Source: Sphingopyxis yananensis (GTDB taxonomy: Bacteria; Pseudomonadota; Alphaproteobacteria; Sphingomonadales; Sphingomonadaceae). Taken from it: DNA of 64,000 nucleotides. The position numbers and the translations under genes were made by a program. The notes under the pieces are model-generated. The model searched no databases, was not told where the DNA came from, and saw only the letters and a list, made by a program, of their open reading frames with translations. The stretch spans positions 1 through 64,000 of the forward strand of contig NZ_JAJEWI010000007.1 in NCBI RefSeq assembly GCF_020687785.1. The letters run 5' to 3'. Shown one piece after another: positions 1-9,316 of this stretch. The stretch's first letter is position 1; every line of letters begins with the position of its first letter.

Positions 1-119
1 AAAAAATCGCTGGAAACTGGCCCGCTTCCCGCTGGGACGAACTCATGCCGTGGAACTGGAAACCCGAGCTGAAAACTACACGTCAAGCAGCATAAGCGCG
101 GCCTGCAGAACTCGCTTAC
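1..119 (+). mobile_element. Right end of an IS66-family element (TnpC tail plus terminal repeat)
   Basis: Frame starting at 3 reads the last residues of an IS66 TnpC transposase, including the motif DELMPWNW, and stops at 93-95. The segment ends with CGCTTAC (113-119), the complement of the GTAAGCG that starts IS66-family terminal repeats. The nhaA reading frame resumes directly after it, so the element is inserted in nhaA. Bases 120-127 are the expected 8-bp target duplication; its partner copy lies left of the window. The rest of the element is not visible. Confidence 0.75.
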
Positions 120-1086
120 GGATGGCCAGCTAGCGACATGGCTGCGACGAATTCTTCCTGGCGTGGCTGCTGCAGGTGGCATGATCATCCCTGCCTTAAT
201 TTATCTGGCTTTTAATCGGGGGCCAACTGCGGTTGGATGGACTATTCCGACAGCTACTGACATTGCCTTTGCGCTAGGCGTTATCGCGCTTCTGGGAAAT
301 CGAGTTCTCGCCTCGCTTCGTGTATTTTTGGCAGCGCTCGCCATTATCGACGACCTTGGGGCGGTTTTGATCATCGAGCTGTTTTACAACGCTGATATAG
401 CGTAGTTTGACCTTCTCGCCGCGAGTACCCCTCTTGCATTTTTATTCAGTCTTAATTGGTGCGGCACTCGGCATCTGACGCCATATCTTGCCCTAGGAAT
501 ATTATTATGAGTTTTTATGCTGCGCTCCGGCGTACAAGCGACAATACCAGGTGTTATGCTTGCGCTCACGATCCCAGTGGATCGCACCCCAGCTAAGCCG
601 GATGCCAATACGCATAGTCCTTTGCACCGCCTTGAGCGAGGTCTACATTTCCCCGTCACATTCCTAATACTCCCGATTTTTGCGCTCGTTAATGCTGCGA
701 TCCCGATAATTGGATTGCCCTCAAGTGCATTATTTACACCCATTACATTTGGTGTTGCTGAAGGGCTGCTGATCGGCAAGGTAATCGGCGTATTTGGCTT
801 TGCGACGCTAGCGATTCAACTGGGGCTCGCGGATATGCCAGCGAACGGGGGGCGTATGCAATTGCTCGGTGTCGCCTTACCATGCGGCATTGGCTTCACC
901 ATGAGCATCTTTATTACGCTATTGGCATTCCCCGACAGCAGCTTGCTTCAGGTAGAAGCGAAAATCGCGGTGTTAGCGGGTTCGCTAGTCGCCGGTTCGC
1001 TGGGCTTTGTTATCTTGCGCATGGCAAAACCCGAATGTCCGCCTTCTTCATGTTGGATGGCTCACCAGATTATACGCAGCGGCTGA
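120..1086 (+). pseudogene. nhaA: Na+/H+ antiporter NhaA, broken by IS66 and two nonsense codons
   Basis: The translated frame carries classic NhaA segments: the [11 protein letters not shown] stretch, the [13 protein letters not shown] stretch with the paired ion-binding region, and [13 protein letters not shown]. Later come the SGVQATIPGV region and C-terminal helices ending at 1084-1086. The whole segment stays in one frame but has TAG at 403-405 and TGA at 508-510; the second sits where relatives usually have Trp. The 5' end is removed by the IS66 insertion at 119/120. NhaA is an inner-membrane antiporter that would fit the salt theme of the neighbouring ectoine operon, but this copy should be inactive. 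It converges with the proP-like gene, 32 bp between stops. Confidence 0.85.
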
Positions 1087-1118
1087 GCGTGAACTGATCA
1101 ATGTGCGCATTCTCCCCA

Positions 1119-2465
1119 TTATTCACTTCTATTTATTTTACGTGCAAATGGATCGTCGCGCAGGGATCTGCCTGCTGTTTCCGGCATATAGCGGAGGGCC
1201 ACAAGGCCGACGAGGCACGCTAACATCATATAAAATGCAGGCATTAAAGGATTACCCGTGATGCTAATCAGACCGCTGCCAATCATTGGCGCAGTTCCGC
1301 CAAATAGCGATGTGGAAACATTATAGGCGATAGCAAATCCCGCAAATCGTACTGCGGTCGGAAACATTGCTGGAAAGGTGGCGGAGATCGTGGCCAGTTG
1401 TGGGACATAGAGCAAACCAAGCAGAATGAAACCGATCATCGCGCCCACAAATCCCGTTCCGATGAGTATATATAGCGGAGCGACGAGGATAAATAGGCTG
1501 ATCAGCGACCATTTCCACATTGGCCGCCGGCCTACTCGATCCGATAGAGCCCCCGCGAAGGGGATGAAAAGCATCATGAAAACCATGCCAATAATGGGGA
1601 TGAGCAGGGCCTGTTCGTCAGTTAGTCCGATGCGCCGCTGTAGATAGGTCGGCATATAGCTGAGGAGAGAATAGTTGACGACATTCAGCGCAACGACGAG
1701 GCCGCCGACGACGAGCAAAGGGCGCCAGAAATGGCGTGTGAGATAGCCAATCGTTGGTGGCTTTCTATGCTCCACTGCGGCCATTTCTTCGCGGAAGATA
1801 GGCGTATCTTCCATTTTTGAGCGCACGTACATCCCAATTAAGCCAATCGGACCGGCGATTAGAAATGGAATGCGCCAGCCCCAATCATGCATCGCATCAG
1901 AACCTAGATAGAAAGAAAAGAGCAGCATTAAGGTGGCACCAAATGAAAATCCCGCCAATGTGCCAAATTCTAGAAAACTGCCGTAAAAGCCGCGTTGATC
2001 ATCAGGGGCATATTCGGCCATGAAAGTGGCGGCTCCGCCATATTCGCCGCCCGTTGAAAAGCCCTGAAGCATTCGGAAAAACACGAGCAGCGTCGGTGCC
2101 CAAAAACCAATATCGGAATAGGAAGGGATGAAACCGACAGCAACGGTTGCGCCAGCCATCAACAGGATGGTCATTGCCAAAACGGATTTGCGGCCAATAC
2201 TATCACCCAGCGGTCCCCAGAAAAGCCCCCCAAGCGGGCGAACAAGGAAAGATATTGCAAAGGTAGCCAGTGCGAATAGGACGGCTTCTTCTGCTTCCCC
2301 TGGGAAAAGGGCTGCCGAAATATAGGTGACGCCATAGGCGTAAATACCATAATCAAACCATTCCACAGCATTGCCCAGTGCCGAGGCACCTACGGCGCGG
2401 TGTAATTGCGTCTTCTCTGATGAGGACAAATGTTCGGATGCGTTGATCGTGACGGATTTGTCCAT
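1119..2465 (-). CDS. ProP-type MFS transporter (metabolite:H+ symporter family)
   Basis: The product is a 448-residue, 12-helix major facilitator protein of the MHS subfamily that includes ProP and ShiA. Visible signatures are GNAVEWFDYGIY near residue 30, the loop motif GDSIGRK around residues 107-113, and the GFSTGGEYGGAA stretch in the middle of helix 5. The long C-terminal extension with a coiled coil seen in E. coli ProP is absent. It is the last gene of the ectoine operon, starting 3 bp after the upstream MFS stop, with an AGGTGAAAC ribosome site. Family knowledge suggests compatible-solute uptake by proton symport; ectoine or hydroxyectoine as substrate is inferred from context. Confidence 0.85.
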   Translation of the reverse strand: MDKSVTINASEHLSSSEKTQLHRAVGASALGNAVEWFDYGIYAYGVTYISAALFPGEAEEAVLFALATFAISFLVRPLGGLFWGPLGDSIGRKSVLAMTILLMAGATVAVGFIPSYSDIGFWAPTLLVFFRMLQGFSTGGEYGGAATFMAEYAPDDQRGFYGSFLEFGTLAGFSFGATLMLLFSFYLGSDAMHDWGWRIPFLIAGPIGLIGMYVRSKMEDTPIFREEMAAVEHRKPPTIGYLTRHFWRPLLVVGGLVVALNVVNYSLLSYMPTYLQRRIGLTDEQALLIPIIGMVFMMLFIPFAGALSDRVGRRPMWKWSLISLFILVAPLYILIGTGFVGAMIGFILLGLLYVPQLATISATFPAMFPTAVRFAGFAIAYNVSTSLFGGTAPMIGSGLISITGNPLMPAFYMMLACLVGLVALRYMPETAGRSLRDDPFARKINRSE

Positions 2466-2468
2466 GTT

Positions 2469-3731
2469 TCACCTATTTTTTCTGTTGGTGGTGGGTGAGC
2501 TTGAAGGCGCAATGCCAGCTGGATCGAGCAGCGAGGCAACGGGTGTCGTTCGCGGCAGAATTTGGAAATCCTGCTGCTCTGTGCCGGGAACGGGATCGCT
2601 GATTATCAGGCGCCAAAGCCCGAAGACCATCATGACGATGGCTATGATGGCGATGAAATAGAATAGACCGCCTGCGCCCGCACCCAATTGTTCCATTGCG
2701 GCAGCAGCGCCCAATGGCCCCAATGCGGCCCCAACGGAATAAAGAAGTACGAGTTGGCTGCTGGCTGCGACCCGTTCCGAAGATGTGAGCCGATCATTGG
2801 CATGGGCAACACACAGCGGATATAATGCAAAGGCCAATCCGCCAAAAGCGGCGCCCAGCAAAAAGAGCCACAATCCCTTTATTCCCATCCCAAGAGCGAT
2901 GCTGACGATAAAGGTCGCCGCGAAACAGACAATGATGATGTGGCGACGATCGAAGCGATCAGATAATCGGCCTAGCGGCCATTGTAGTGCGACGCCGCCC
3001 AAAATGACAGTCGTCATAAAGTTTGCGGTGCTTTGCAGATCCAAACCGCTGCGCCGCACGAATATTGCCGCCAAGCCATAAAAAGCGCCTAGCATCAATC
3101 CCGTGAAACCCGCGCCCGCGACGCCAAGAGGAGATGCTTCAAACAAGCGGTGAAAAGGGAGAGAGGCCGCATCCTGCAATATCGGTGCGACGCTTTTTGT
3201 TAGGCATACTGGCACAATAGCGAGTGAAATGAGGACGGAAGCCATTTCAAACGGAATTTGCGGTGCGCTTTGCCCTGTACTAAGAAGAAATTGTCCCAAA
3301 GCCTGCCCAGAATAAAGCGCGATCATATAAGTAGCGAGAAGCACGCCGCGGGATTTACTGTCCGCGGACTCGTTCAGCCAGCTTTCGATGCAAATGAATA
3401 TCCCAGCGACGCAGATGCCATCAATCAGTCGTAACACCCCCCATAAGGCAGGCTGGTCGACCAGCGCATAGGTTAAAGTGCTGGTCGAATGTAAGGCGAC
3501 GAAGACAGCAAAGGCACGGATATGGCCCACGCGGCGAACGACGGAGGCCGCTTTTAGGGCACCCATGATGAGACCAATAAAATAGGCGGTTGCCACCGTG
3601 CCAATGACAATGGTGCTGCTGCCTCCGCGCTCTAGGCGCAGCGCGATGAGTGTTGAAAGAAAGCCGCTGCCCGCCATCATCACGAAAATCGCGATCAACA
3701 GGCTTCGGACGGGCAAAATGGCTTGTAGCAT
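2469..3731 (-). CDS. MFS transporter of unknown substrate in the ectoine operon
   Basis: The 420-residue protein has about 12 hydrophobic segments and the loop motif GRLSDRFDRR around residue 258, typical of MFS. The first half resembles YcaD-like sugar/drug-type MFS proteins (ICIESWLNE around residue 115). It lies between ask_ect (20 bp gap) and the ProP-like gene (3 bp gap), so it is almost certainly co-transcribed with them. A role in moving ectoine, a precursor or another osmolyte is inference from position only. Confidence 0.75.
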   Translation of the reverse strand: MLQAILPVRSLLIAIFVMMAGSGFLSTLIALRLERGGSSTIVIGTVATAYFIGLIMGALKAASVVRRVGHIRAFAVFVALHSTSTLTYALVDQPALWGVLRLIDGICVAGIFICIESWLNESADSKSRGVLLATYMIALYSGQALGQFLLSTGQSAPQIPFEMASVLISLAIVPVCLTKSVAPILQDAASLPFHRLFEASPLGVAGAGFTGLMLGAFYGLAAIFVRRSGLDLQSTANFMTTVILGGVALQWPLGRLSDRFDRRHIIIVCFAATFIVSIALGMGIKGLWLFLLGAAFGGLAFALYPLCVAHANDRLTSSERVAASSQLVLLYSVGAALGPLGAAAAMEQLGAGAGGLFYFIAIIAIVMMVFGLWRLIISDPVPGTEQQDFQILPRTTPVASLLDPAGIAPSSSPTTNRKNR

Positions 3732-3751
3732 GATGGATATAGTTAGCGTCC

Positions 3752-5191
3752 TTAAGCGGCGCGCCGTTCCTTCATGATATGCTCCACATCTTCGATAAGA
3801 GCTTTGTGCAGCGCTCTGATGGCTTCGTCGAAATCATCGCTTGGAATGATGAATTGCACATCCACGGTGCGGATTTGATGTTGCAGCGCGTTGATTGCAA
3901 TCCCGTGCGCCGTTAGTGCACGGAGTGCATCGGAGACTAGGTCCGGGCGAGAAATGTCACTTCCAATGGCCGCTACCATCGCCGCGGTTTCATGTGAAAT
4001 ATCTGCTTCTGGAAAGGATTGCTGCAATTCTATCAGAGCCGGTTGGACGGCCTGAGCTGTTGCCGATAAATAATGGGTGATGGTATTGGCGTTGGATGAT
4101 TTGCTGACAATCGGCAGATTGTGCCGCGTTAAGGTGTCAAGAATGGCAGCATCATAACCTTTTACACCCACCATATTCTGGTCAAAGAAAGTGAAGGCCT
4201 GCATTTCACGAATGCCGGTAATGATCTCAACACGGGGCACTTCGGAAATATACTTGCTGCTCACTAAGGTACCGCTATCTTCCCGATCAAAGCTATTGCG
4301 GACACGCAACGGAATATCGGTTTGCCGAAGTCCGCGCGCTGCGCCGGAGTGGATTGCCTCCATTCCCAAATTTGCCAATTGATCGGCTACATCATAATTT
4401 GTGCGACCGATTTTATGGACTTTGTCTTCCCCGACGAGCTTTGGATCGGCGCTTGATAAGTGAAATTCTTTGTGAATTACGGCTTCGCGCGCTCCGGTTA
4501 AAACCGCTAAGCGTGAGAAGGTCATTTCCGTATATCCTCGTGCATAGCGGCGAACCATCCCGCCTTCACAGCCAGCGTAGCCGGTCACAATTGGCAGGAC
4601 AGACTTCAGATCAATCGTCGCGAACACGTCGCTCAAGCGGGCATCAAGACTGCGCAAATCCTGTTGATCCCACAAGGTTAGATCAATGAAACGCGCATTC
4701 ACGCCGCGATCGCGCAGCAACAAGGCTGTGCTGTGCGCGCTATGTGCCTCTCCAATACCAGCAAGCAATTCGCGAACCGTCATTAGTGCATCTTTCAGGC
4801 AAAAATGACCATGCTGGCGCAGGCGGGCTAGATCGTTGAGGCAGCTTGTCACCAATGCGATCCGTTCATTAACGAAAATATTGGCTTCTTCGTGGCTATA
4901 TTTATCGGTGAAGATCGCGGCATTGCGTGCATGCATGGCCTGACGGACTTTATCCATCGCACCATGCCAATGCTCATCGCCTTCATTGGCCAGAAAGCGG
5001 CCATAAACACCAGGCAATCCGCTTTTCTTGTTTTCCAACAATAAGTCGGTCATGCCGCCATAGGCGGAAACGACAAAAATACGTTTATATAGCTCTGCCT
5101 CCGTTCGATCAGCGATCAGGATGTTGTCGAACAGAGCGTCCGTAGCGGACATTGATGTACCGCCGATTTTTTCGACGCTATGAAGGCTCAT
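3752..5191 (-). CDS. ask_ect: Ectoine-specific aspartate kinase
   Basis: Makes aspartyl phosphate from aspartate and ATP, feeding aspartate semialdehyde to EctB. The 479-residue product opens with HSVEKIGGTSM, the phosphate-binding start of the Ask_Ect class, and has ACT-like regulatory sequence at the C-terminus. The ATG at 5191 overlaps the ectD stop as ATGA, so the longer reading frame upstream is rejected. Ask_Ect enzymes are known to be less feedback-inhibited than housekeeping aspartokinases; this is family knowledge, not shown here. It is the fifth gene of the operon and appears intact. Confidence 0.93.
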   Translation of the reverse strand: MSLHSVEKIGGTSMSATDALFDNILIADRTEAELYKRIFVVSAYGGMTDLLLENKKSGLPGVYGRFLANEGDEHWHGAMDKVRQAMHARNAAIFTDKYSHEEANIFVNERIALVTSCLNDLARLRQHGHFCLKDALMTVRELLAGIGEAHSAHSTALLLRDRGVNARFIDLTLWDQQDLRSLDARLSDVFATIDLKSVLPIVTGYAGCEGGMVRRYARGYTEMTFSRLAVLTGAREAVIHKEFHLSSADPKLVGEDKVHKIGRTNYDVADQLANLGMEAIHSGAARGLRQTDIPLRVRNSFDREDSGTLVSSKYISEVPRVEIITGIREMQAFTFFDQNMVGVKGYDAAILDTLTRHNLPIVSKSSNANTITHYLSATAQAVQPALIELQQSFPEADISHETAAMVAAIGSDISRPDLVSDALRALTAHGIAINALQHQIRTVDVQFIIPSDDFDEAIRALHKALIEDVEHIMKERRAA

Positions 5192-6108
5192 GCTGCGACA
5201 GTCTCCCTGATTGGTCCGCGCTGGATCGAAATTGGATCGGGCATTCCGCGTTGGGCAAGGAACCAAGGACGCGGTTTTTCGGTGCCAAATGGCTGCTCAA
5301 GTTGATTGCTTATGGCATTGTAAACGAGGAAGGCATTGGCGCGCGGAAACGGCGTAATATTGCCATTGGACCCGTGCATCAAATTGCAATCAAACAATAT
5401 GACCGTGCCGGGCTTTCCCAGCGGCGCAATAATGCCATGCTCTTGCGCCAAATCGCCCAAGCTTTGTGCATCCGGCACGCCATATTCTTGTTTCTTAAGC
5501 GAATGAAGGTAATGATCATCCGGCGTTTCCCCAACGCAGGTTAAATAACGGCGGTGTGAGCCAGGGATCAGCATGAGGGGACCGTTGTGCGGCGTATTTT
5601 CGGCCAGTAGCAGCGACATGGATAAAGCGCGCATTCGCGGCATGCCGTCTTCAACATGCCATGTTTCGAAATCACTGTGCCAATAAAATTCGCGGCCTTT
5701 GAAACCTGGTTTATAATTGAGGCGCGATTGGTGAATATAAACATCATCATTCAAAAGAAAGCGCGCCACATCAGCCAATCGCGCGTCACTTGCTAAACGG
5801 GCCATCACAGGATTTTGGGTATGAATGTCAAAGATCGACCGAATTTCGTCGCTTTGCGGTTCCGTTACGATGGTGGCAGCATTCAGCGTAGACGGTGATG
5901 CCAAAAGCTGATGGGCAGAATCCTGAAGGAAGGCAATTTCCTCATCCGAAAAGAGGTTTTCGAGAATGAGATATCCGTCTTGATCAAATTGCTGGGCCTG
6001 CTGTGCGCTAATAGGGGCTTCGTCGTTCCAACGAGAGTACAGAACGGGATCCAATCTCGGGCGCATCTCGGGTGTAGATGCGTAGCGTGAGGGGTAAAAA
6101 TCTTGCAT
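5188..6108 (-). CDS. ectD: Ectoine 5-hydroxylase
   Basis: An Fe(II)/2-oxoglutarate dioxygenase that converts ectoine to 5-hydroxyectoine. The 306-residue length matches the family. The signature FYWHSDFETWHVEDGMP lies at about 141-157. The iron ligands read as His144, Asp146 and His245 (LMHGSNGN). IPGSHRRYL at about 181-189 follows the usual pattern. Its stop overlaps the ask_ect start by four bases, and it begins 32 bp after ectC. All catalytic residues I can check are present, so the strain should be able to make 5-hydroxyectoine. Confidence 0.95.
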   Translation of the reverse strand: MQDFYPSRYASTPEMRPRLDPVLYSRWNDEAPISAQQAQQFDQDGYLILENLFSDEEIAFLQDSAHQLLASPSTLNAATIVTEPQSDEIRSIFDIHTQNPVMARLASDARLADVARFLLNDDVYIHQSRLNYKPGFKGREFYWHSDFETWHVEDGMPRMRALSMSLLLAENTPHNGPLMLIPGSHRRYLTCVGETPDDHYLHSLKKQEYGVPDAQSLGDLAQEHGIIAPLGKPGTVILFDCNLMHGSNGNITPFPRANAFLVYNAISNQLEQPFGTEKPRPWFLAQRGMPDPISIQRGPIRETVAA

Positions 6109-6140
6109 AGCGAGATTCCCTTCTTTTCATAAATTATAGT

Positions 6141-6554
6141 TTAATCAGTGGGAACTGGCGCGCGGAGCATGTCAGGGTCAGCGGGATAGGCGCCTGTTTC
6201 ATCATGCACTTCGCGGCCCGTCACCGGGGGATTGAAAACGCACGCAGTGAGAATGTCTGTCGCGGGCCGAACGATATGCCGATCATGCTCATTGAGCACA
6301 TATAGCACGCCTGGTTCCAGCTTATGGATTTCGCCTGTTTCCAAATTTTCAATTGTGCCTGTACCCTTTAAAACGAAGACGGATTCTAGATGATTTTGAT
6401 AATGCATCTTAAGCTCTGTGCCTGCGAACATAGTTGTAATGTGGAATGAAAAGCCCATTCCATCATCTTTGAGCAACATGCGTGCGCTGACCCAGCCATC
6501 CGATCGGATATTGTGTTCGGAGCTACGAATTTCATTTAAATGGCGGATGATCAT
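6141..6554 (-). CDS. ectC: Ectoine synthase
   Basis: Closes N-gamma-acetyl-diaminobutyrate to ectoine. The 137-residue protein starts MIIRHLNEI and has the cupin core: GFSFHITT at about 50, HYQNHLESVFVLKGTGTIE at about 65-85, and LYVLNEHDRHIVR at about 100. The ATG at 6554 is chosen because known EctC proteins start with this sequence; the longer frame would run into ectB. It lies 13 bp after ectB and 32 bp before ectD. Confidence 0.95.
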   Translation of the reverse strand: MIIRHLNEIRSSEHNIRSDGWVSARMLLKDDGMGFSFHITTMFAGTELKMHYQNHLESVFVLKGTGTIENLETGEIHKLEPGVLYVLNEHDRHIVRPATDILTACVFNPPVTGREVHDETGAYPADPDMLRAPVPTD

Positions 6555-6567
6555 TATAAGAATTTCC

Positions 6568-7872
6568 TTATTCGGCTGCGACGGCCATGTCGGCTGCGAC
6601 GGCTTCACGGATTTGCGTTTCAAGAATGTCGAGGCCCGTTTCGAGCAGGGCATCATCGATGATGAGCGGCGCTAAAACTTTGATAACTTCATCATAAGCA
6701 CCGCTTGTCTCGATAACGAGGCCCGCGTCAAAACAGGCTGCTGTGATCGTGCTTGCTAAGACGCCGGAGCCCACATTGACGCCGCGCATCATTCCGCGCC
6801 CTCTGGTTTCAAAACCATGCTCTGCAGCGATACGCGTAAGCCGCTTTTCTAATAACTCGCCTTTTCGGAAGATTTCGTGCTGGAAATCCGCCGAGTGCCA
6901 GAAGTGCCGGAGTGTTGCAGCGGCTGTGACAAAGGCGTGGTTATTACCACGGAATGTGCCATTATGTTCACCGGGGGCCCACCGATCAAATTCAGGGCGC
7001 AATAAGGTCAAAGCGAAGGGCAGCCCCATTCCTGACAGCGATTTGGCTAGCGTAATGATATCAGGAACGAAGCCCATATCTTCGAAGCTGAAAAAACCTC
7101 CCGTTCGCCCGCAGCCTGCCTGAATGTCATCGATGATGAACAACGCCCCATGGGCTTTCGCGATTTCGGCGATACGGCGTAGCCATGCCGGGGATGCTAC
7201 ATTCAGGCCGCCTTCTCCTTGTACAGTTTCAACGAGAATGGCGGCTGGAGCATCGAGCCCGCTTGAGGGATCACTCAGGCGTTGCTCCAAGAGATCGGCT
7301 GTGTTGACCTCTGCGCCATAATAACCGTCATAGGGTTCATGGGCGACATGGCTGAGAGGAACGCCAGCTCCGCCGCGCTTCCCCGCATTGCCGGTGCAAG
7401 CTAGCGCCCCCAATGTCATGCCGTGAAAGCCGTTGGTGAAGGCAATCACCAATTCGCGCCCAGTAACTTTACGTGCGAGTTTTATGGCGGCTTCTACGGC
7501 ATTGGTGCCAGTAGGCCCTGTGAACATCACGCGATGATCGAGCCCGCGTGGCTTGAGGATCAGCCTTTCAAATGTCTCGAGAAAGTTCTCCTTGGCATCG
7601 GTATGAAGGTCCAGACCATGAGCAATGCCGTCGGCGGCGATATAATTCAGCAGCGCTTCTTTGGGGACGGGATGGTTATGTCCATAATTGAGTGTGGAGC
7701 AGCCCGATAAAAAGTCGAGATAGCGCCCGCCTTGATCATCATGCATCCAAACATCTTCGGCGCGGTTAAACTGGCGCGGCATAGATCGTGCATAGCTACG
7801 AACAGCAGATTCTCGCCGTTCGTAAATCGCCCTGTCCGGAATTGAGCCAGACGGATATGGTATCATATTCAT
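6568..7872 (-). CDS. ectB: L-2,4-diaminobutyrate transaminase
   Basis: A PLP-dependent class III aminotransferase that makes diaminobutyrate from aspartate semialdehyde and glutamate. The 434-residue product has FTGPTGTNAVEAA at about 117-129 for phosphate binding, the IIDDIQAG aspartates at 248-249, and the Schiff-base lysine in ITLAKSLSG at about Lys277. A strong GGGGGTAAG ribosome site precedes the ATG at 7872, only 4 bp after the ectA stop. The longer frame upstream lies inside ectA and is rejected. Confidence 0.95.
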   Translation of the reverse strand: MNMIPYPSGSIPDRAIYERRESAVRSYARSMPRQFNRAEDVWMHDDQGGRYLDFLSGCSTLNYGHNHPVPKEALLNYIAADGIAHGLDLHTDAKENFLETFERLILKPRGLDHRVMFTGPTGTNAVEAAIKLARKVTGRELVIAFTNGFHGMTLGALACTGNAGKRGGAGVPLSHVAHEPYDGYYGAEVNTADLLEQRLSDPSSGLDAPAAILVETVQGEGGLNVASPAWLRRIAEIAKAHGALFIIDDIQAGCGRTGGFFSFEDMGFVPDIITLAKSLSGMGLPFALTLLRPEFDRWAPGEHNGTFRGNNHAFVTAAATLRHFWHSADFQHEIFRKGELLEKRLTRIAAEHGFETRGRGMMRGVNVGSGVLASTITAACFDAGLVIETSGAYDEVIKVLAPLIIDDALLETGLDILETQIREAVAADMAVAAE

Positions 7873-7876
7873 ATTC

Positions 7877-8401
7877 TTACCCCCGTTTGTTCTGGATTTT
7901 TTCGCTGCTGGCTGGGCGGATGACCGCCAAATATTCCGTGTTATGCGTTCCCGCGAAATGGATGTTTCGCTCGAACAAAGCACTGCGCTCAAGCGTTGCG
8001 CCCCAATCACGTGCGAGGCTGCGGAATAGGGCCCAAGAAGCCTGATTATCATCTGTGACCGTCGTGAGGAGGTGCGTAACGCCGCGCTGCGCGGGCCGTA
8101 AAAGCAATTCTGTGATCATCCGGTTTGCAAGTCGGCGGCCTCTACCTTCGGTTGCAACGGCAACTTGCCACACAAAAAAGGCGTCTGGATTAGAGGGCGG
8201 CCGATAACCGGATACCCAGCCCATGATGCGCTGTGAATTTTCCGCAACAATACAATGGTCTGCGAAATGCTCGCACTGCAAAAGATTGCAATAGCGCGAA
8301 TTGCGATCCAGCGGCGGACATGCGGCAATTAACGTTGTGACGGCAGGGCCGTCCTTAGAGCGGGGTGGCCGGAACCGAACATCCGCCGATAGAGATGGCA
8401 C
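7877..8401 (-). CDS. ectA: Diaminobutyrate acetyltransferase
   Basis: A GNAT enzyme that acetylates diaminobutyrate with acetyl-CoA, first gene of the operon. The sequence shows CPPLDRNSRYCNLLQCEHF, a hallmark of EctA substrate binding, and the acetyl-CoA loop VATEGRGRRLANRM. No ATG fits the N-terminus. A GTG at 8401 has AGGGA about 8 bases upstream and gives 174 residues; a TTG at 8425 would add 8 residues but has no visible ribosome site. Transcribed away from the MarR gene. Confidence 0.92.
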   Translation of the reverse strand: MPSLSADVRFRPPRSKDGPAVTTLIAACPPLDRNSRYCNLLQCEHFADHCIVAENSQRIMGWVSGYRPPSNPDAFFVWQVAVATEGRGRRLANRMITELLLRPAQRGVTHLLTTVTDDNQASWALFRSLARDWGATLERSALFERNIHFAGTHNTEYLAVIRPASSEKIQNKRG

Positions 8402-8575
8402 GTTAAATTCCCTGTTTTGAAACAATGGTATCGCTTCATTGCAATTTTCGTCCTTTGTGTGACGATTTAATATATTTCATCTCCCGAAATAGATTTTTGA
8501 GCCTCACATATATGCAGCCCCATGATTCGACGGAAATCATAAGGAAAATGAAATCTCCTTCAACCCCGAATGGGA

Positions 8576-8602
8576 ATTTTATTTCAAAAAATGAAATAAA
8601 AT
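8576..8602. promoter_or_regulatory. Perfect 11-bp inverted repeat, candidate operator of the MarR regulator
   Basis: Left arm ATTTTATTTCA (8576-8586) and right arm TGAAATAAAAT (8592-8602) are exact complements with a 5-bp AAAAA spacer. The site lies between ectA and the MarR gene, 32 bp before the latter's ATG, in an AT-rich 233-bp divergent promoter region. MarR proteins bind such palindromes and often repress themselves, so this is the best operator candidate. A weaker ATTTC/GAAAT pair occurs near 8476-8492. Confidence 0.6.
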
Positions 8603-8634
8603 ATTGTGTCGCCGTAAAAAATTAGATTTGGCAG

Positions 8635-9141
8635 ATGTCTGAGGACGAGCTAGGATTTGGTATGGATTCAGAGATCGCCAATGCCACGTTGAAAGCGTTG
8701 CGCCGCGTCTTGCGCGCAACGGAGGGGGGCACGCGTAAATTGGCTGCCGCAACCGGCTTGACGCCGTCGCAATTATTAGTGCTTCGTGACATAGATTCAG
8801 GTCGTGACGTGACGCCAGGGTTTGTTGCGCAGAGGCTGCAATTTGGCCATGCGACAATTACAGCGATTGTCGATCGCCTTGTTGCATTAAAGCTGGTTAC
8901 TCGCTCGCGTAGTGAGCAGGATAAGCGCCGTATATTGCTGAATGTTACGGAAGCTGGTCAGCAATGCCTCATGGACGCGCCGGATATGCTGCAAGAAATA
9001 TTTGCTGTGCGCTTTGCAGCATTGCCGATGTGGGAGCAGGCGATGATCCTCGCTGGGACGGAGCGTTTAGCATATATTTTGGGAGCGGCGGATATGGATG
9101 CGGCCCCGTTATTGGATGTTGGATTAATCGATCGGGCTTGA
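8635..9141 (+). CDS. ectR: MarR-family regulator, EctR-like
   Basis: The 168-residue protein carries a winged-helix MarR fold: the recognition region DVTPGFVAQRLQFGHATITAIVDRL at about 59-83 and the wing with RSRSEQDKRRILL. It is divergent from ectA. MarR-type EctR proteins repress ectoine genes in halophilic methylotrophs, and position supports the same role here. A second start at 8662 (MDSEIANATL) has a better ribosome site (AGGA, about 8 bases upstream) and may be the real one. Confidence 0.8.
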   Translation: MSEDELGFGMDSEIANATLKALRRVLRATEGGTRKLAAATGLTPSQLLVLRDIDSGRDVTPGFVAQRLQFGHATITAIVDRLVALKLVTRSRSEQDKRRILLNVTEAGQQCLMDAPDMLQEIFAVRFAALPMWEQAMILAGTERLAYILGAADMDAAPLLDVGLIDRA

Positions 9142-9316
9142 TCGACTGAATTGCATTTCATTTTCCCAATTGCCTCTGAACATTAGAGCATTAGAGCATA
9201 TTGCTCTGCGCCCATGGGAGGCAAAAAAATATCTCCTCGCTTGCATCCTATCTGCGGATGAATAATCATTCTGCAACAAGAACCTAATGCGGGAAGCGCG
9301 TAAGTAAGGGAGCATT

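Noticed and set aside
3752-5266. Longer aspartokinase start at 5266
   Set aside because: The extra N-terminus lies inside ectD and the ATG at 5191 overlaps the ectD stop as ATGA.
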